Source: Halorussus aquaticus
GTDB taxonomy: Archaea; Halobacteriota; Halobacteria; Halobacteriales; Haladaptataceae
Direction: 5' to 3'
DNA: 64,000 nt
NCBI RefSeq assembly: GCF_024218795.1
Contig: NZ_CP100401.1
Span: 62,001 to 126,000 of the forward strand
Positions 45,867 through 53,973 of this stretch are shown here, in pieces; the stretch's first letter is position 1, and every line of letters starts with the position of its first letter. The notes under the pieces were generated by a model, which worked only from the letters and a program-made list of their open reading frames with translations, did no database searches and was not told where the DNA came from. Made by a program: the position numbers and the translations under genes.

Positions 45867-46825
45867 CGCTCTCCGCTGGATGGGACAAGACGGAGAAAGT
45901 GAACGTCGTCACGGCGATTCCGGGGTACAGCGAGAACAGTAGTAGCGGCGGGAAACCGACCAACAGTGCGATTCCGACGTTCTTCGACGACTGGTTCCAC
46001 GGTGACAACAGGCAGTCGTTGCCCAGCGCCCAGTCGAGCGCACTCGGGTCCAAGTCGCTCGAGGAGTACGGGCGGACGTTTCCGAACTACCGCGTCAAGA
46101 CGTCCGTCGAAATCGGATTCGACACCAGCGGCCAATCAATTCCCTCGTACGAGGTGCAGATGGCACAACCGAGCAAATTGGCGGAAATCACGCTCGAAGG
46201 AGGTCCCGGCGAGTCCAACCCGTTCCGCAGCGTGTACGACCTCGACGGGAGCCAGAATTACCTCCCGGCCGGTAAGAAGGGGCCGAAGACGACGCAGAAG
46301 ACGGTCACCGTCGATGGCGTCCAAGGGGTTCGCGGTTCGATAATCTTCGGTGGTAACGACACCTACCTCTCCCGTGCGAAGAACCAAGGTCTCACCCTCG
46401 GCCTCCTCTTCTCGGGGAACATTCCGGCCGCGTTGGTGACCTACTTCACGGCACTGCCGGCGTTCTACGCGTTCGTCGATTTCGCGTTCATGGCCGACGG
46501 GACGAAACTCGTTCGCGTCTGGGACGTGAGCTACTACCCCGCTCACGCCCTCTACGTCGGCGGGACGCGGCGCGACCAGACGACGTTCAGAGAGGGGACC
46601 GAGTGGACTCGTGACGGTGCGAACGACGCGTTCGATACGTTCGCGGCGGAGAGTCTGATTCCGGGGCGGACTCCCTTCGACACTCTCGGTTCGTTCGGAT
46701 ACAAAACCGGCTTCAGGAGCGGGGCCGGTAGCCATCCGGCGATGGACTACGCCAATCCCGGCACGACACTTTCCATCGGTGCCGTCGAGAACGCACTATC
46801 GTCCCCGCTGTTTCCACCGCTCTGA
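45863..46825 (+). CDS. Unrecognised protein, coupled to the Tat-exported protein
   Basis: A 320-residue protein starting with GTG inside the previous stop codon. No signal peptide or known domain is seen. Features are a Ser/Gly-rich head (GYSENSSSGGKPTNSAIPTF), SIPSYEVQMAQPSKLAEITL, VDGVQGVRGSIIFGGNDTYL, a mid-protein hydrophobic stretch (LLFSGNIPAALVTYFTALPA, ~200-220), and an end rich in Gly, Pro and aromatic residues (FGYKTGFRSGAGSHPAMDYA). It might be a toxin-like, capsid-like or surface-associated protein; there is no firm evidence for any. Translation coupling implies it works with its neighbour. Confidence 0.65.
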   Translation: MTLSAGWDKTEKVNVVTAIPGYSENSSSGGKPTNSAIPTFFDDWFHGDNRQSLPSAQSSALGSKSLEEYGRTFPNYRVKTSVEIGFDTSGQSIPSYEVQMAQPSKLAEITLEGGPGESNPFRSVYDLDGSQNYLPAGKKGPKTTQKTVTVDGVQGVRGSIIFGGNDTYLSRAKNQGLTLGLLFSGNIPAALVTYFTALPAFYAFVDFAFMADGTKLVRVWDVSYYPAHALYVGGTRRDQTTFREGTEWTRDGANDAFDTFAAESLIPGRTPFDTLGSFGYKTGFRSGAGSHPAMDYANPGTTLSIGAVENALSSPLFPPL

Positions 46826-46850
46826 TGAGCGGTGCCATCCATCCGAAAGT

Positions 46851-47402
46851 ATGAACGCACCGAACCCCGATTCGGCCGACTACGTTTCTGCGCGCTCCCT
46901 CCAGACGTTGGGTCTCGGGATTCTCCTCGTCTTGGCGGGGTGTACGGCCGGACCGCTCGGTGGACCGTCCGGTCAAGAGGGACCGGTCCCCGTCGCGCTG
47001 AACAATTCGGCGAACGCGACCCACACCTTCGAAGTTTCGGTCGTCGAAGGCCCGTTGACGGACGTGACCATCCGGAAAGGTGACGGCGATGTCGATTCGG
47101 CGTCGCCGGGGGAGGGATTGAGTACGTACGAATTCGGTCCCGACTACGGCACCGTTACGTCGGTCGAACTCCCCGAATCGTCTCGCCTCCACGGCCGGTA
47201 CACGCTCGCTCCCGGCGAAACCCGTCGGAGTTCCGTCGGTAATCTCTTCGGCAATCCGACGATAGTCGTCGTCGTCTCGACCGACGACCGCGTCGTCTCG
47301 CTAGTGACCGCCAACTGCGGTGGAGACTTGGTGTTCTTCGACGTAACTATGCGTTACTACGGTTCGGACTCGGCGTACAACTGCCGGGAGAGTTTCTTCT
47401 AG
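46851..47402 (+). CDS. Lipoprotein of unknown function
   Basis: A 183-residue protein. After ~17 polar residues there is a signal peptide with a lipobox (LGLGILLVLAGCTAGPLGGP). The mature protein is beta-rich (HTFEVSVVEGPLTDVTIRKG, SRLHGRYTLAPGETRRSSVG, NPTIVVVVSTDDRVVSLVTA) with two cysteines near the end, perhaps a disulfide. It lies 25 bp after the previous gene, completing a three-gene unit of exported or uncharacterised proteins. Confidence 0.7.
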   Translation: MNAPNPDSADYVSARSLQTLGLGILLVLAGCTAGPLGGPSGQEGPVPVALNNSANATHTFEVSVVEGPLTDVTIRKGDGDVDSASPGEGLSTYEFGPDYGTVTSVELPESSRLHGRYTLAPGETRRSSVGNLFGNPTIVVVVSTDDRVVSLVTANCGGDLVFFDVTMRYYGSDSAYNCRESFF

Positions 47403-47562
47403 ACGGCGGTGAGCCCCTCCGCCGACCCCGTTCGAGTCTAAACCGGCTACAGAACGTCTCGTTCGGGTCTTGTCCGGCCGTCTCTGAATCCCGCCCAGAA
47501 CACCATTTCCATATATCGAAATATGATTTATGCGTTCGACCGGCGAACACTGCCCATTATCC

Positions 47563-47599
47563 GTGGGTTTAACGGACTCCACCAGTCGGTTAACCCCAC
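47563..47599. promoter_or_regulatory. Operator-like inverted repeat upstream of the recombinase-like gene
   Basis: GTGGGTTTAAC (47563-47573) and GTTAACCCCAC (47589-47599) are inverted repeats with one mismatch, separated by 15 bp. A TATA-like run AAATTATAAG follows at 47600-47610, and a small hairpin AGCGT-GAGAA-ACGCT lies just after it. The gap 47403-47717 has no other firm feature. A 27-codon frame (47642-47725, starting M-P-T-L-E-Y) overlaps the recombinase start and could be a leader peptide. Confidence 0.5.
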
Positions 47600-47717
47600 A
47601 AAATTATAAGCGAAGCGTGAGAAACGCTCGACAGCCCGAAAATGCCGACCTTAGAATACCGTACCGCGAACGCGACCGCCGTTCCCCCGCGACTGACGCC
47701 ACGGGAGGGGTTCGACC

Positions 47718-48986
47718 GTGAGTGAGACCGCCCGGAACGCGTCCGGAGACCCCTTCGAGGACGTGCGCTGGACGACGTGTTCGCTGACGGACTTCTGCGA
47801 ACTCTACTGGGAGAGCGTCGCCCCTCGTCTCGAAGCCGACGGCCGCGACCCCGAGACCCACCGTCCGAGCCACCAGTGGTTCCGCGACGAGGGGCTTCGG
47901 GGGTTCCTCGCGGCGCTCCGGCGGCACCACGACCGTTCGTTCGGCGACTTCTGGCGCGAAGACCTCGGACTCGGCGACGACACCGGCTACGACTGGGCGA
48001 CCGACCACGACGAGACGCTCGACGCCCTGCAGGCGTTCCTCGACAGTCGGCGCTCGCGCCACTCGCTCCGCGAGTCCTCTATCGCCGCCAAACGGCGTCG
48101 GCTCAACCGCTACGTCGAAGCCTACCGCGAGGCCAACGACACCGACGACCTCCTCTCGCCCGTGGTTCGCGATTCGGACGTACCGACTCACGAGGCGGTT
48201 CACGCCTGCTACGCCGCGTTCGACTGGCTCAACGAGCGGGAGTACGGTGCCCGGACGAAGCTTCGGGTCCGGAGCGTCGTGGACGACTGGTACCAGCACC
48301 TCGTGGGTCGCCGCCTCGCCGCGGTCAACCCCGCGACCGGACTCTACGACGAGTTCAAGTGGCAGGTCGAGGAGACCGACCCCTCACAGTTCTCTCCGGA
48401 CCACGTCCGCGCGCTCGTCCGCGCGGCCGAGTCGCCCCGCGAACGCTTGCTGGTCGTCGCGCTCGCGGCGTGGGGACTGCGCGCGAACGAGGTGGCCAGT
48501 CTCCATCTCTCTCAAATCGAACGCGACGTGGCCGAGGACGACACCCCCTACGTCACGTTCGAGGAGCGCAAGAACGGGCCGGGGGAAGTCAACCTCGTCT
48601 ACGGACTCGACGCGCTGGACGCCCGACTCGCCGACCTCGTCGGTGACGACTGGTCCGGCTATCTCTTCCCGTCCGAGCGGGGCGCTACCGCTCACGTGAC
48701 CCGCGAGACGGTCTGGTCGTGGTTCCGGCAACTGGCGGAGCGTGCGGACCTACCCGAAGAAATCGACGGCGAGCGCCCGAGTCCGCAACTCTGCCGTCGG
48801 TTCTGGTACGACACCTACACGTCCGTCCTCGAATCCGTGATGGAGGGCCTGGAGGACATCGCGGCCGAACAGGGCAGCGACGACCCCCGCGTCGTCCTCT
48901 CGAACTACCTCTCCGCGGAGCGCTCGCGGAAGGTTCGCCGCGAGTTCATGCGCCAGGAGCTGGCCGAGGTGTTCGAGACCGGATAA
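47718..48986 (+). CDS. Tyrosine recombinase-like protein with substituted catalytic residues
   Basis: A 422-residue protein of the phage-integrase/tyrosine recombinase fold. An N-terminal SAM-like core-binding region (~90-215) precedes the catalytic domain (~230-420). Arg I is in AAWGLRANEVASLHL and the Lys in FEERKNGPGEVNLVY; the box II H-x-x-R reads P-Q-L-C-R-R (His to Gln), and the late His/Trp of the usual LGH is missing (EQGSDDPRVVLSNY). The nucleophile candidate is Y in VVLSNYLSAERSRK. It may be a catalytically altered recombinase acting in DNA binding or slow resolution. It follows a lower-GC three-gene exported-protein unit. Confidence 0.75.
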   Translation: MSETARNASGDPFEDVRWTTCSLTDFCELYWESVAPRLEADGRDPETHRPSHQWFRDEGLRGFLAALRRHHDRSFGDFWREDLGLGDDTGYDWATDHDETLDALQAFLDSRRSRHSLRESSIAAKRRRLNRYVEAYREANDTDDLLSPVVRDSDVPTHEAVHACYAAFDWLNEREYGARTKLRVRSVVDDWYQHLVGRRLAAVNPATGLYDEFKWQVEETDPSQFSPDHVRALVRAAESPRERLLVVALAAWGLRANEVASLHLSQIERDVAEDDTPYVTFEERKNGPGEVNLVYGLDALDARLADLVGDDWSGYLFPSERGATAHVTRETVWSWFRQLAERADLPEEIDGERPSPQLCRRFWYDTYTSVLESVMEGLEDIAAEQGSDDPRVVLSNYLSAERSRKVRREFMRQELAEVFETG

Positions 48987-49074
48987 TAAACTCCATTTTG
49001 CTATACCGAACTTCGGAGAAGTAGTCCGTGTCTCACGGGCTATCGGCGAAACGGCTCGACGAGAAAAGTCCGAG

Positions 49075-49275
49075 TTACGCGTTGTTCATCCGCTTGCTCG
49101 TCGTCTCCCCGCACTCCAGACACTCGGCGACTCGGTACGGTTCGCGCGAGAACTCGGTGTTCTCGGACTTCTTGCTCTCGGTCTGAATCTCGATTCGCAC
49201 GTCGTGAGGCGTCGATTCACCGCAGTCTTCGCACGATTCGACGGTCTCCGAGAACGCTGAACGTTGTGCTGTCAT
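49075..49275 (-). CDS. Small zinc-ribbon protein
   Basis: A 66-residue protein with two C-x2-C pairs: VESCEDCGESTPHDVRIEIQ and AECLECGETTSK. The central part is charged and strand-forming. This is a widespread haloarchaeal small zinc-beta-ribbon type of unknown function, probably binding nucleic acid or protein. It stands alone. Confidence 0.8.
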   Translation of the reverse strand: MTAQRSAFSETVESCEDCGESTPHDVRIEIQTESKKSENTEFSREPYRVAECLECGETTSKRMNNA

Positions 49276-49535
49276 TTTTTCTTCCCCCGACTAACATCTC
49301 GGGTCACAGGCCCATGAAGTGGTAACTCGGTTGAGCGACGTTTCACGGGTTCGAACGGTTCCGGGACGTGACAACGCGGGTTTGAACTCGTCGTTCCGCA
49401 CACGACGGACGGTTCACGAATCGTTCAAACGTTTCACCGAATCGAACTGGCCGAACTATCGGAACGTCTCACGGTAACGGTCGGGTAACGCGCGCGCCGG
49501 ACTCCACGCTTTTACGACCTCCCGTCGTACTCCGG

Positions 49536-50858
49536 GTGGTGTCCGGGGGAAGAGAAATCGCGGACGGCATCGTCGCGCGGCGGCGGAACGCGGTCGCATC
49601 GTGGATATTGGTGGCTTGTCTCACCGTCGCTGCCGGGGTGAGCGCCAGCGACGGCGACCTGCTCTGGGCCGGACTCGGACTCGCCGCGGTAGCCGTGACT
49701 GTCGTTCCGGCCGTCGCCTACCGTCGGTGGACTGCGACGCTTCCGTGGGAGGTCTCGCTGTTCGTGGCGCTGCCCTACGCGCTCCAGTCGCTCGACCTGC
49801 TCCTGCCGCGGTCGGTCGCGACGTACCTCGTCGTCCCGGCGCTCGCGCTGGCGGTGGCCGTCGAGTTCGACGCCTTCACCGCGGTCGAGATGTCGCCCGG
49901 ATTCGCCGTCGTCTTCGTCGTCACGGCGACGATGGCCGCCGCGGGCGCGTGGGCGGTGGTCCGCTGGGTCGCCGACCTCGCGTTCGGGACGCGCAACCTG
50001 CGGGGTCTCTACCACGTGATGTGGTCGATGGCCGCCGCGACCGGGGTCGGGGTCGTCGCCGGTGTCGCCTTCGCCGCGTACTTCCGTCGCGTGGACCGCG
50101 AGCGACTCGGCTTCTCGACCGGCCATCCGCGCGAACGGTCTGCGGTCGGCGCGTCGGGTACCGCTCGACCTCGGTCTTCGGGCGACGCTCGGTCCGAATC
50201 CGGGGAGACCGCTACCGAGTCCGCCGGACGACTTCGACTGTCCGACCGCCGCCAGCGACAAGTCGTCCGGGGGTTGCAACTCGCGCTGGTCGTCGTCCTC
50301 GCCGTGGGTCTCGTCCGGCGGAGCGTCGGCGTCGTGGTCAACGCCGCCGTGGCGCTCGCGGTGATGGAACTGCCCGGTCTGCTCGAACGCGACTACGGAC
50401 TGCCCATCGACGCCGGACTCACGCTCTGGATAGTCGTCCCGGTGTTTCTCCACGCCCTCGGGTCGTTCGGCCTCTACGAGGCAATCGGACTCTGGGACAA
50501 CCTCACCCACACGCTCTCGTCGTCGCTGGTCGCGGCCGCGGGGTACGCGACGGTCCGCGCCTTCGACGTTCACGACGCCGACGTCTACTTCCCCCGGAAG
50601 TTCGTCGCCGCGTTCATCCTCGTCTTCACGATGGCGTTCGGCGTCCTCTGGGAACTGCTGGAGTTCGGCATCGACGGATTCGCGTCCCAGACCGGCGTCG
50701 AGAGCATCCTCGCCCAGCACGGTCTCGCCAACACGATGACCGACCTCGTGTTCGACTGCTTCGGGGCGGTCGTGGTCGCGGTCTGGGGCGGGGCGTACCT
50801 CGCCGGGGTGTCGCGGTCACTGGCCGACCGACTCGCCGCCGACGGCGAGTCGGAGTGA
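49536..50858 (+). CDS. Two-half membrane protein, C-terminal half YjdF/DUF2238-like
   Basis: A 440-residue membrane protein (GTG start; GTG 49539 also possible). The N-terminal half (~20-190) has about six helices; a Ser/Arg-rich linker (~195-240) precedes a second six-helix half. The latter contains LYEAIGLWDNLTHTLSSSLV, FTMAFGVLWELLEFGIDGFA and NTMTDLVFDCFGAVVVAVWG, matching the DUF2238/YjdF pattern of D-N-x-x-H, E-x-x-E and T-x-x-D-x-x-x-D motifs. The two halves look like a duplicated membrane unit, the first having lost the motifs. Function of the family is unknown. Confidence 0.75.
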   Translation: MVSGGREIADGIVARRRNAVASWILVACLTVAAGVSASDGDLLWAGLGLAAVAVTVVPAVAYRRWTATLPWEVSLFVALPYALQSLDLLLPRSVATYLVVPALALAVAVEFDAFTAVEMSPGFAVVFVVTATMAAAGAWAVVRWVADLAFGTRNLRGLYHVMWSMAAATGVGVVAGVAFAAYFRRVDRERLGFSTGHPRERSAVGASGTARPRSSGDARSESGETATESAGRLRLSDRRQRQVVRGLQLALVVVLAVGLVRRSVGVVVNAAVALAVMELPGLLERDYGLPIDAGLTLWIVVPVFLHALGSFGLYEAIGLWDNLTHTLSSSLVAAAGYATVRAFDVHDADVYFPRKFVAAFILVFTMAFGVLWELLEFGIDGFASQTGVESILAQHGLANTMTDLVFDCFGAVVVAVWGGAYLAGVSRSLADRLAADGESE

Positions 50859-50908
50859 GTCCCGCCAGTAGTTCTCTATACCCCGTCGCCGTAGAACGTG
50901 GGACGCCC

Positions 50909-51319
50909 ATGACCGACGTTCAGCATCCGTTCTCGGACGACCGAATCGCGGCCGTCGCCGACGAACGCGGCGCGGACGAGACCGACCTCGACCGCGCGCT
51001 CGCCGACGTGCAGGACGCCATCTCGCGCGACACCGGTGACGACGAGTACGAGTACTCCTCCCAGCACAACTACGGGTGGCGCGACGAGGAGGCGTACTAC
51101 CTCTACGGCGACGGCATCTGGGAGACGCTCCGCAAGGAACTCTCGCTGTCCGAGACGGTCGTCGAGGCCGCGCGGGAGGTCCACCGTCGCGAGATGGTGG
51201 CGTCGGCCGAGGAGCGCGGCGAGCGTGCGTCCGTCGAGGAGATGCTGGCCGACGGAACCGAACCGCTGGTCGTGGTCGATACCGCCAGCCAACCGCCGCT
51301 CTACGGACAGGACGTGTAG
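50909..51319 (+). CDS. Haloarchaeal hypothetical protein
   Basis: A 136-residue acidic soluble protein. Distinct segments are DETDLDRALADVQDAISRDT, EYEYSSQHNYGWRDEEAYYL and ETVVEAAREVHRREMVASAE. It is mainly helical with an aromatic-rich middle. I cannot assign a family. It is 50 bp after the membrane protein gene on the same strand and could be co-transcribed. Confidence 0.7.
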   Translation: MTDVQHPFSDDRIAAVADERGADETDLDRALADVQDAISRDTGDDEYEYSSQHNYGWRDEEAYYLYGDGIWETLRKELSLSETVVEAAREVHRREMVASAEERGERASVEEMLADGTEPLVVVDTASQPPLYGQDV

Positions 51320-51342
51320 AAGAGTCGGTCCGCTTTCGCCGA

Positions 51343-51897
51343 CTACTCGTCGTCCGGCACGTCGAAGTCGTGGACCGGTTCGCCCGCCTCCTCGCTCATG
51401 ATCTGGAGCGCGGCCGCGCCGCCGTCGCCCGCCGAGATGACGGCCTCCCACTTCTGGTCGCGAATCATCGACCCGACCGCGTAGGCGTTCTCGACGCTGG
51501 TCCGCATGTTGAGGTCCACGTCCACCAGACCGTCGTCGGTCGTCTCGCAACCCACCTGCTCCGGGAGTTCGGTGTCGGTCCCCGTGGCGAAGACGACGTA
51601 CTTCGCGTCGTACTCGTCGTCGTCGGTGGTGAGGATGAACGCGTCCCCGGCGTTCTCGACGTCGGTGACCTCCTCGCCGACGCGGAGGTCGGCGTCGAAG
51701 CGCTCGACCTGTTCGCGGGCGTCCTCCATGAACTCGCTCCCGCGTATCTCGTCGATGCCGAGGTAGTTGTACACGTGGGCCTTGTGCATCCACGTCTCGT
51801 CGGTGTCGAAGACGACCGTGTCGAGGTCGTTCTTCGCGGTGAACAGTCCGGCGCTGAGTCCGGCGGGTCCGCCGCCGACGATTGCGACTTTAGGCAT
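51343..51897 (-). CDS. One-domain FAD-dependent thioredoxin-reductase-like protein
   Basis: A 184-residue flavoprotein. The N-terminal FAD loop is AIVGGGPAGLSAGLFTAKND, and the C-terminal FAD contact is NMRTSVENAYAVGSMIRDQK. In a normal thioredoxin reductase (~310 residues) an NADPH-binding domain and a redox-active C-x2-C lie between these; both are missing here, so only the FAD domain remains. It may work with a separate partner or be a flavin sensor. Gene length and frame are intact, arguing against a pseudogene. Confidence 0.82.
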   Translation of the reverse strand: MPKVAIVGGGPAGLSAGLFTAKNDLDTVVFDTDETWMHKAHVYNYLGIDEIRGSEFMEDAREQVERFDADLRVGEEVTDVENAGDAFILTTDDDEYDAKYVVFATGTDTELPEQVGCETTDDGLVDVDLNMRTSVENAYAVGSMIRDQKWEAVISAGDGGAAALQIMSEEAGEPVHDFDVPDDE

Positions 51898-51963
51898 ACG
51901 GACACTTCTTCGACCTCTTGGCGGGTAAGTATTTTCGCGGACGGCCGTTCCTGCCGGTTCCGG

Positions 51964-53025
51964 TCAGAAGTCGTCCAGTCGCGTCTGGTCGCCCAGCAGC
52001 GGACGGGCGTCGTAGCCGAGGTGCGTCGCGAGGTGGTCGGCGAACGCCTCGTCGAACCCGTGGTGGGTGTAGACCGTGTCGGGGTCCACCGCCTCGACGG
52101 TCTCGACCAGTTCGTCGAAGTCGCAGTGGTCTGTCAGGGGGAAGGTGGCGTCGTAGCCGCCCCGGTAGCGGAACGACTCGTCCACGGCCCACCCGGAGAA
52201 CCCGGCCTTCAGGCCGTCGTGGTCGTCCACCAAGTCCTCGACCCAGTCGGTACGCGCGAGGTGAGTCGGGAGGACCACGATTTCGTCGCCCGCGAGGGCA
52301 CCGTCCTCTCGGTCGGCCAGCGACTCGGCCGGAAACGAGAGGTCGGTCGCCGACTCCACGGCGTCGTTGACGGTCCGAATCGCGTCGTGGACGACGAGCG
52401 GTCGGTTCGTCGCCTGCCGGGCGAGGCGCTGGAGCTTCTGGGCGCGGCCCAGCGAGTACCCGAACAGGAACAGCGGCGCGTCGGCGTTGTCCGTCAGCCA
52501 GTCCCGAATCCGGCCCTGTAGCTCGGTCTCGGGCGGGAATCGGTAGTCCGGCACGCCGTACGTCGTCTCCATCACCAGCACGTCGGCGTCCACGGGTTCG
52601 AATCCGTCGAGGTAGAGGCGGTCGCGGACCGAGAAGTCGCCGGTGTAGAGGTAGCGCCGGTAGTCGCCGGAGTCCTCCGCCTCACTGCCGTCGCTCGCTC
52701 GGCACGCGCCGGGTTCGACCAGCGCGGCCCGCGACCCGACGACGTGGCCAGACGGGAGCAGCGTCACTTCGTCTGTTCCCTCGCGGAACTCGGGGACCGT
52801 CGCGCCGGTCCGGGCCTCGACCAGCGCCGCCGTCGCGGCCGAACAGACCACCGTCTCGGGCGTCCGCCGGAAGGTGTGGTCGGCGTGGGCGTGACTCACC
52901 ACGTTCACGTCGCCGACCGCGCTGGAGGCGTCGGCGACGAACGTCCGCGCGTCTTTGGACGGGTCTCCGCCAGAACTGCTCGCGGAGACCTCGATGTGGA
53001 TGCCGTCGTCGCGTCGGACCGCCAT
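51964..53025 (-). CDS. Metallo-beta-lactamase-fold nuclease-like protein (Artemis/exonuclease type)
   Basis: A 353-residue protein. The metal site is H45-A-H47-A-D49-H50 (VVSHAHADHT), with YTGDFS supplying the usual Asp and YTHHGFD near the end. LLPSGHVVGSRAALVE, VMETTYGVPDYRFPPETELQ and LFGYSLGRAQKLQRLARQAT resemble the beta-CASP/DNA-ligase-associated exonuclease group. Likely acts on RNA or DNA ends in the cytoplasm. Start is ATG 53025. It is preceded by the repeats at 53139-53455. Confidence 0.85.
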   Translation of the reverse strand: MAVRRDDGIHIEVSASSSGGDPSKDARTFVADASSAVGDVNVVSHAHADHTFRRTPETVVCSAATAALVEARTGATVPEFREGTDEVTLLPSGHVVGSRAALVEPGACRASDGSEAEDSGDYRRYLYTGDFSVRDRLYLDGFEPVDADVLVMETTYGVPDYRFPPETELQGRIRDWLTDNADAPLFLFGYSLGRAQKLQRLARQATNRPLVVHDAIRTVNDAVESATDLSFPAESLADREDGALAGDEIVVLPTHLARTDWVEDLVDDHDGLKAGFSGWAVDESFRYRGGYDATFPLTDHCDFDELVETVEAVDPDTVYTHHGFDEAFADHLATHLGYDARPLLGDQTRLDDF

Positions 53026-53138
53026 TGCCGGACCTCGGGACCGGAGGGTAATCAGTCTCGCGCTCCCGAACGCGGTGGACACCCGGTACGGCGACACGAC
53101 GCCCTCTGGGAGAGTTCCACACCGGTGCCAACCCCGCG

Positions 53139-53455
53139 GTTTCCGCTGTCTTCTCTCACCGACGACTCCGTCAACACCGGCGTTTCCGCTGTCCTTCCGC
53201 CGGTCCGTCGCCGGACACGCCCGCGGTTTCCGCCGTCCGGGCGGTCGCCGACTCGCTTTTGGTTCGTCGGCCCGTCCGTCCGGACGTGATTCGCCTCCCG
53301 ATTCGCCGGTGTCCGAACTGCTGGTACGTCGGCCCGACGCGGAAGTTCGCGGCGGGCGAGAGCGCCCGCTATCGCTGCCCGCGGTGCGGCCGCGAAGTCG
53401 AGCGACCGGACCCGCGACTCAACTGACGGCCACACCACTATTTCCGCTGTCTTCC
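53139..53455. repeat. Four copies of a TTTCCGCTGTC-like motif
   Basis: GTTTCCGCTGTC occurs at 53139, with GTTTCCGCTGTC at 53182, GTTTCCGCCGTC at 53226 and ATTTCCGCTGTC at 53440, each followed by a pyrimidine run (TTCTC, CTTCC, CGGGC, TTCCC). The first three are ~43 bp apart; the fourth lies after a small gene. Origin and role are unknown. Confidence 0.6.
53286..53426 (+). CDS. Very small zinc-ribbon protein (46 aa)
   Basis: A 46-residue frame from GTG 53286. It has RRCPNCWYVGPTRKF and RYRCPRCGREVERPDPR, two C-x2-C pairs 20 residues apart, a typical zinc ribbon. AT-rich TTTTGGTT lies 15-20 bp upstream. The frame sits between copies of the TTTCCGCTGTC repeat. Real, by its paired cysteines, but too short to be certain. 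Confidence 0.65.
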   Translation: MIRLPIRRCPNCWYVGPTRKFAAGESARYRCPRCGREVERPDPRLN

Positions 53456-53568
53456 CTCGGACACCGCCGGTGCCCGACGCGGGTATCCTGTTGGGACTCG
53501 GAAACGGTAGACGGGTGCGCCGTCTCCAACCCGAATCCGTAAATCGTCCCGGCGCGTACCGGACGAGT

Positions 53569-53973
53569 GTGCAACTCTCACCTTCGGGGTGGACGCTCAT
53601 CCACGCCGGTCACGGCGGGAGCGCCGACCCGGCCTTCCTCGCGTTGCTGGCGCTCGCGGGTCTGGGGTCGGCGGTCGTCCTCGGTCTCGCGCTCGCGGCG
53701 CTGGTCCGGCGGCGCTCGCGGTCGTATCTGCTGGTGACGCTGGCGTTAGCGACCCTGTTGGCCCGGACCGGGGTCGCGGTGCTGTCGCTCACGGGGTCGG
53801 TCGCCGAGGGGTCACACCACCTCCTCGAACACGGACTCGACGCCGCGATGGCGGCGCTGGTCGTCGCGGCCGTCCTCGACGCCCGGTCGGTCCGCCAGTC
53901 GGCCCGCAGTGACGACTCGCGCGACCCGCGTACGGGCGTCCCCACCGACGACGGAGGTGGCGAAGAGCGATGA
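53569..53973 (+). CDS. Membrane protein paired with a winged-helix regulator
   Basis: A 134-residue protein from GTG 53569 (a longer reading from 53470 is open but its N-terminus looks non-coding). After SGWTLIHAGHGGSADPAF it has three hydrophobic helices: LLALAGLGSAVVLGLALAAL, LLVTLALATLLARTGVAVLS and AAMAALVVAAVLDARSV. The His/Gly-rich loops (HAGHGG, SHHLLEHGLD) are distinctive. Its stop overlaps the start of the regulator gene (ATGA), so the two are co-expressed. Function unknown, but such membrane/regulator pairs are common in haloarchaea. Confidence 0.75.
   Translation: MQLSPSGWTLIHAGHGGSADPAFLALLALAGLGSAVVLGLALAALVRRRSRSYLLVTLALATLLARTGVAVLSLTGSVAEGSHHLLEHGLDAAMAALVVAAVLDARSVRQSARSDDSRDPRTGVPTDDGGGEER

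Noticed and set aside
52600..52620. GGTTCGAATCC-like sequence resembling a tRNA T-arm
   Set aside because: It lies inside the metallo-beta-lactamase gene and no matching acceptor stem or anticodon arm is found nearby.
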